Shown here: positions 55,800 through 56,233 of the stretch, one piece after another
Layout: each line of letters opens with the position of its first letter
Position numbering within the stretch: position 1 is the first letter of the stretch
From: Dehalococcoidia bacterium
Lineage (GTDB): Bacteria; Chloroflexota; Dehalococcoidia; CAUJGQ01
Assembly: GCA_035310145.1 (NCBI GenBank)
Contig: DATGEL010000007.1
Span: 1 to 56,233, forward strand
Direction of reading: 5' to 3'
Length of the DNA: 56,233 bases
Position numbers and translations under genes: made by a program
Notes under the pieces: generated by a model
Told to the model about the DNA's origin: nothing
Databases searched by the model: none
Seen by the model: the letters and a program-made list of their open reading frames with translations, nothing else

Positions 55800-56105
55800 G
55801 AGCGTCGTCCTCCGCGACTCGGGAGCCGGTTGCTATGGGTTGATGGTGCCGCCCGGCCGCGGGGCCGACCACGCATAATCCACATAAACCGCCCACATAA
55901 ACGCGGAAAAGTGCAGTTCTGGCCGCGGCGCAGCCCCTCGTCTCCGTTCCTTTCCCGCTGCAGGACGGGAGATGGGAAGGGTGGAGGGGCATCGCTCGAT
56001 CGCCGCGGAACGAATGCGCCGGGCCGCTGCTCAAGCCACTCGATACCGGCTCGCCGCTCGCGTAGGAATCGTCGGTGGGGCAGGGCGCACGCAACCGGTG
56101 AGGCA
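55800..56105. other. Intergenic region upstream of the sigma-factor gene
   Basis: About 300 bases with no convincing gene. It contains two 10-base direct repeats at 55880-55902 and a weak hairpin (TCCCG...CGGGA) near 55956-55973. The proximal part is the leader of the sigma gene; the distal part is the 3' flank of the partial gene at the window end. Confidence 0.4.
55880..55902. repeat. Two direct 10-base repeats upstream of the sigma-factor gene
   Basis: CCACATAAAC occurs at 55880-55889 and 55893-55902, 13 bases apart; a related CCACGCATAAT begins at 55869. On the minus strand they read GTTTATGTGG twice in tandem about 80-100 bases before the sigma start. They could be operator sites or promoter elements. 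Confidence 0.6.
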
Positions 56106-56233
56106 CTAACTGCCGAGATAGCGCGCGAAGTCCTCTGGATCTCCCTCCGCTGCTCCGCCGAAGTGCCGCCAGAGGTCCGCGGCGACCTGCTCGATCTCGT
56201 CCCTCAGCTCGAGAGCGGCCAGCCAGTGCGCGG
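56106..56233 (-). CDS. C-terminal end of an unidentified gene (truncated by window edge)
   Basis: The minus-strand frame enters at 56233 and ends at TAG 56106-56108, giving about 41 residues. The visible part is helical and acidic (AALELRDEIEQVAADLW, then EDFARYLGS). Codon use matches other genes here. No family can be named from this fragment. Confidence 0.5.
   Translation of the reverse strand, partial: AHWLAALELRDEIEQVAADLWRHFGGAAEGDPEDFARYLGS

Overview
The window is a GC-rich (by eye about 65-70 %) bacterial chromosome segment of a heterotroph. Its gene content includes a class III-type PHA synthase, a split glycine-decarboxylase P-protein, many CaiB/BaiF CoA-transferases, LLM-class flavin/F420 oxidoreductases, amidohydrolase-2 proteins, a CO-dehydrogenase-type FAD/FeS/CoxG set, a Liv-type ABC importer and a furA-katG pair of actinobacterial style. 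This suits a Chloroflexota-like or actinobacterial-like soil lineage, but no rRNA or marker gene is present and the taxon cannot be fixed. There is no rRNA, CRISPR array or intact prophage.

Layout. 1-1554: PHA synthase phaC (cut by the window edge) and a small PhaE/PhaR-like subunit, both minus. 1783-3480: LLM oxidoreductase and a nucleotidyltransferase. 3543-8700: glycine cleavage genes on the minus strand in the order gcvT, (DUF1059), gcvH, gcvPA, gcvPB, with a low-GC patch and a long hairpin between gcvT and gcvH. 8846-15042: a plus-strand run of three CoA-transferase genes (the first a double-domain fusion) and an acyl-CoA dehydrogenase. 15086-21615: small genes, including a histidine phosphatase broken by one TGA, an atypical crotonase, two ferredoxins, a lone receiver, an NYN-domain protein, CsbD, tRNA-Arg and tRNA-His. 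21700-27992: minus-strand livG-F-H-M without a binding protein, and coxG-S-M without the molybdenum subunit. 28265-35554: a plus-strand catabolic run (LLM enzyme, small unknown, amidohydrolase, HyuA-like, DUF917, NudC, amidohydrolase). 35611-39903: a GSA-aminomutase-like enzyme, then furA-katG with a near-consensus promoter and an apparently leaderless furA start. 40174-49859: more amidohydrolases, dienelactone hydrolase, tRNA-Asn, hydantoinase, SDR, HpcH aldolase, an MFS/ISAs1 scar, a third LLM enzyme, VOC and cyclase-family proteins. 49872-53720: a Ser/Thr kinase with a duplicated C-terminal domain behind an SPFH protein with tandem N-terminal repeats. 54027-end: VOC protein, a small unknown, an ECF-like sigma factor and the end of one more gene.

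How the genes fit together. Much of the window looks like an accessory catabolic region. CoA-transferases with an acyl-CoA dehydrogenase and a crotonase would process acyl-CoA thioesters. Liv-type import, hydantoinase, HyuA-like, DUF917 and amidohydrolase proteins suggest uptake and hydrolysis of cyclic amide or aromatic compounds. The glycine cleavage system would feed C1 metabolism and PHA synthase would store carbon. Substrates are inferred only at family level.

The most notable non-genic signals are four intergenic arrays with a period of exactly seven bases but different units (1567, 29479, 47403, 48863), a 17-bp-armed hairpin just upstream of the gcvH ribosome binding site, an inverted pair of about 60-bp repeats around the kinase start, and an insertion scar where an ISAs1 transposase tail follows the first 23 codons of a lost MFS gene.
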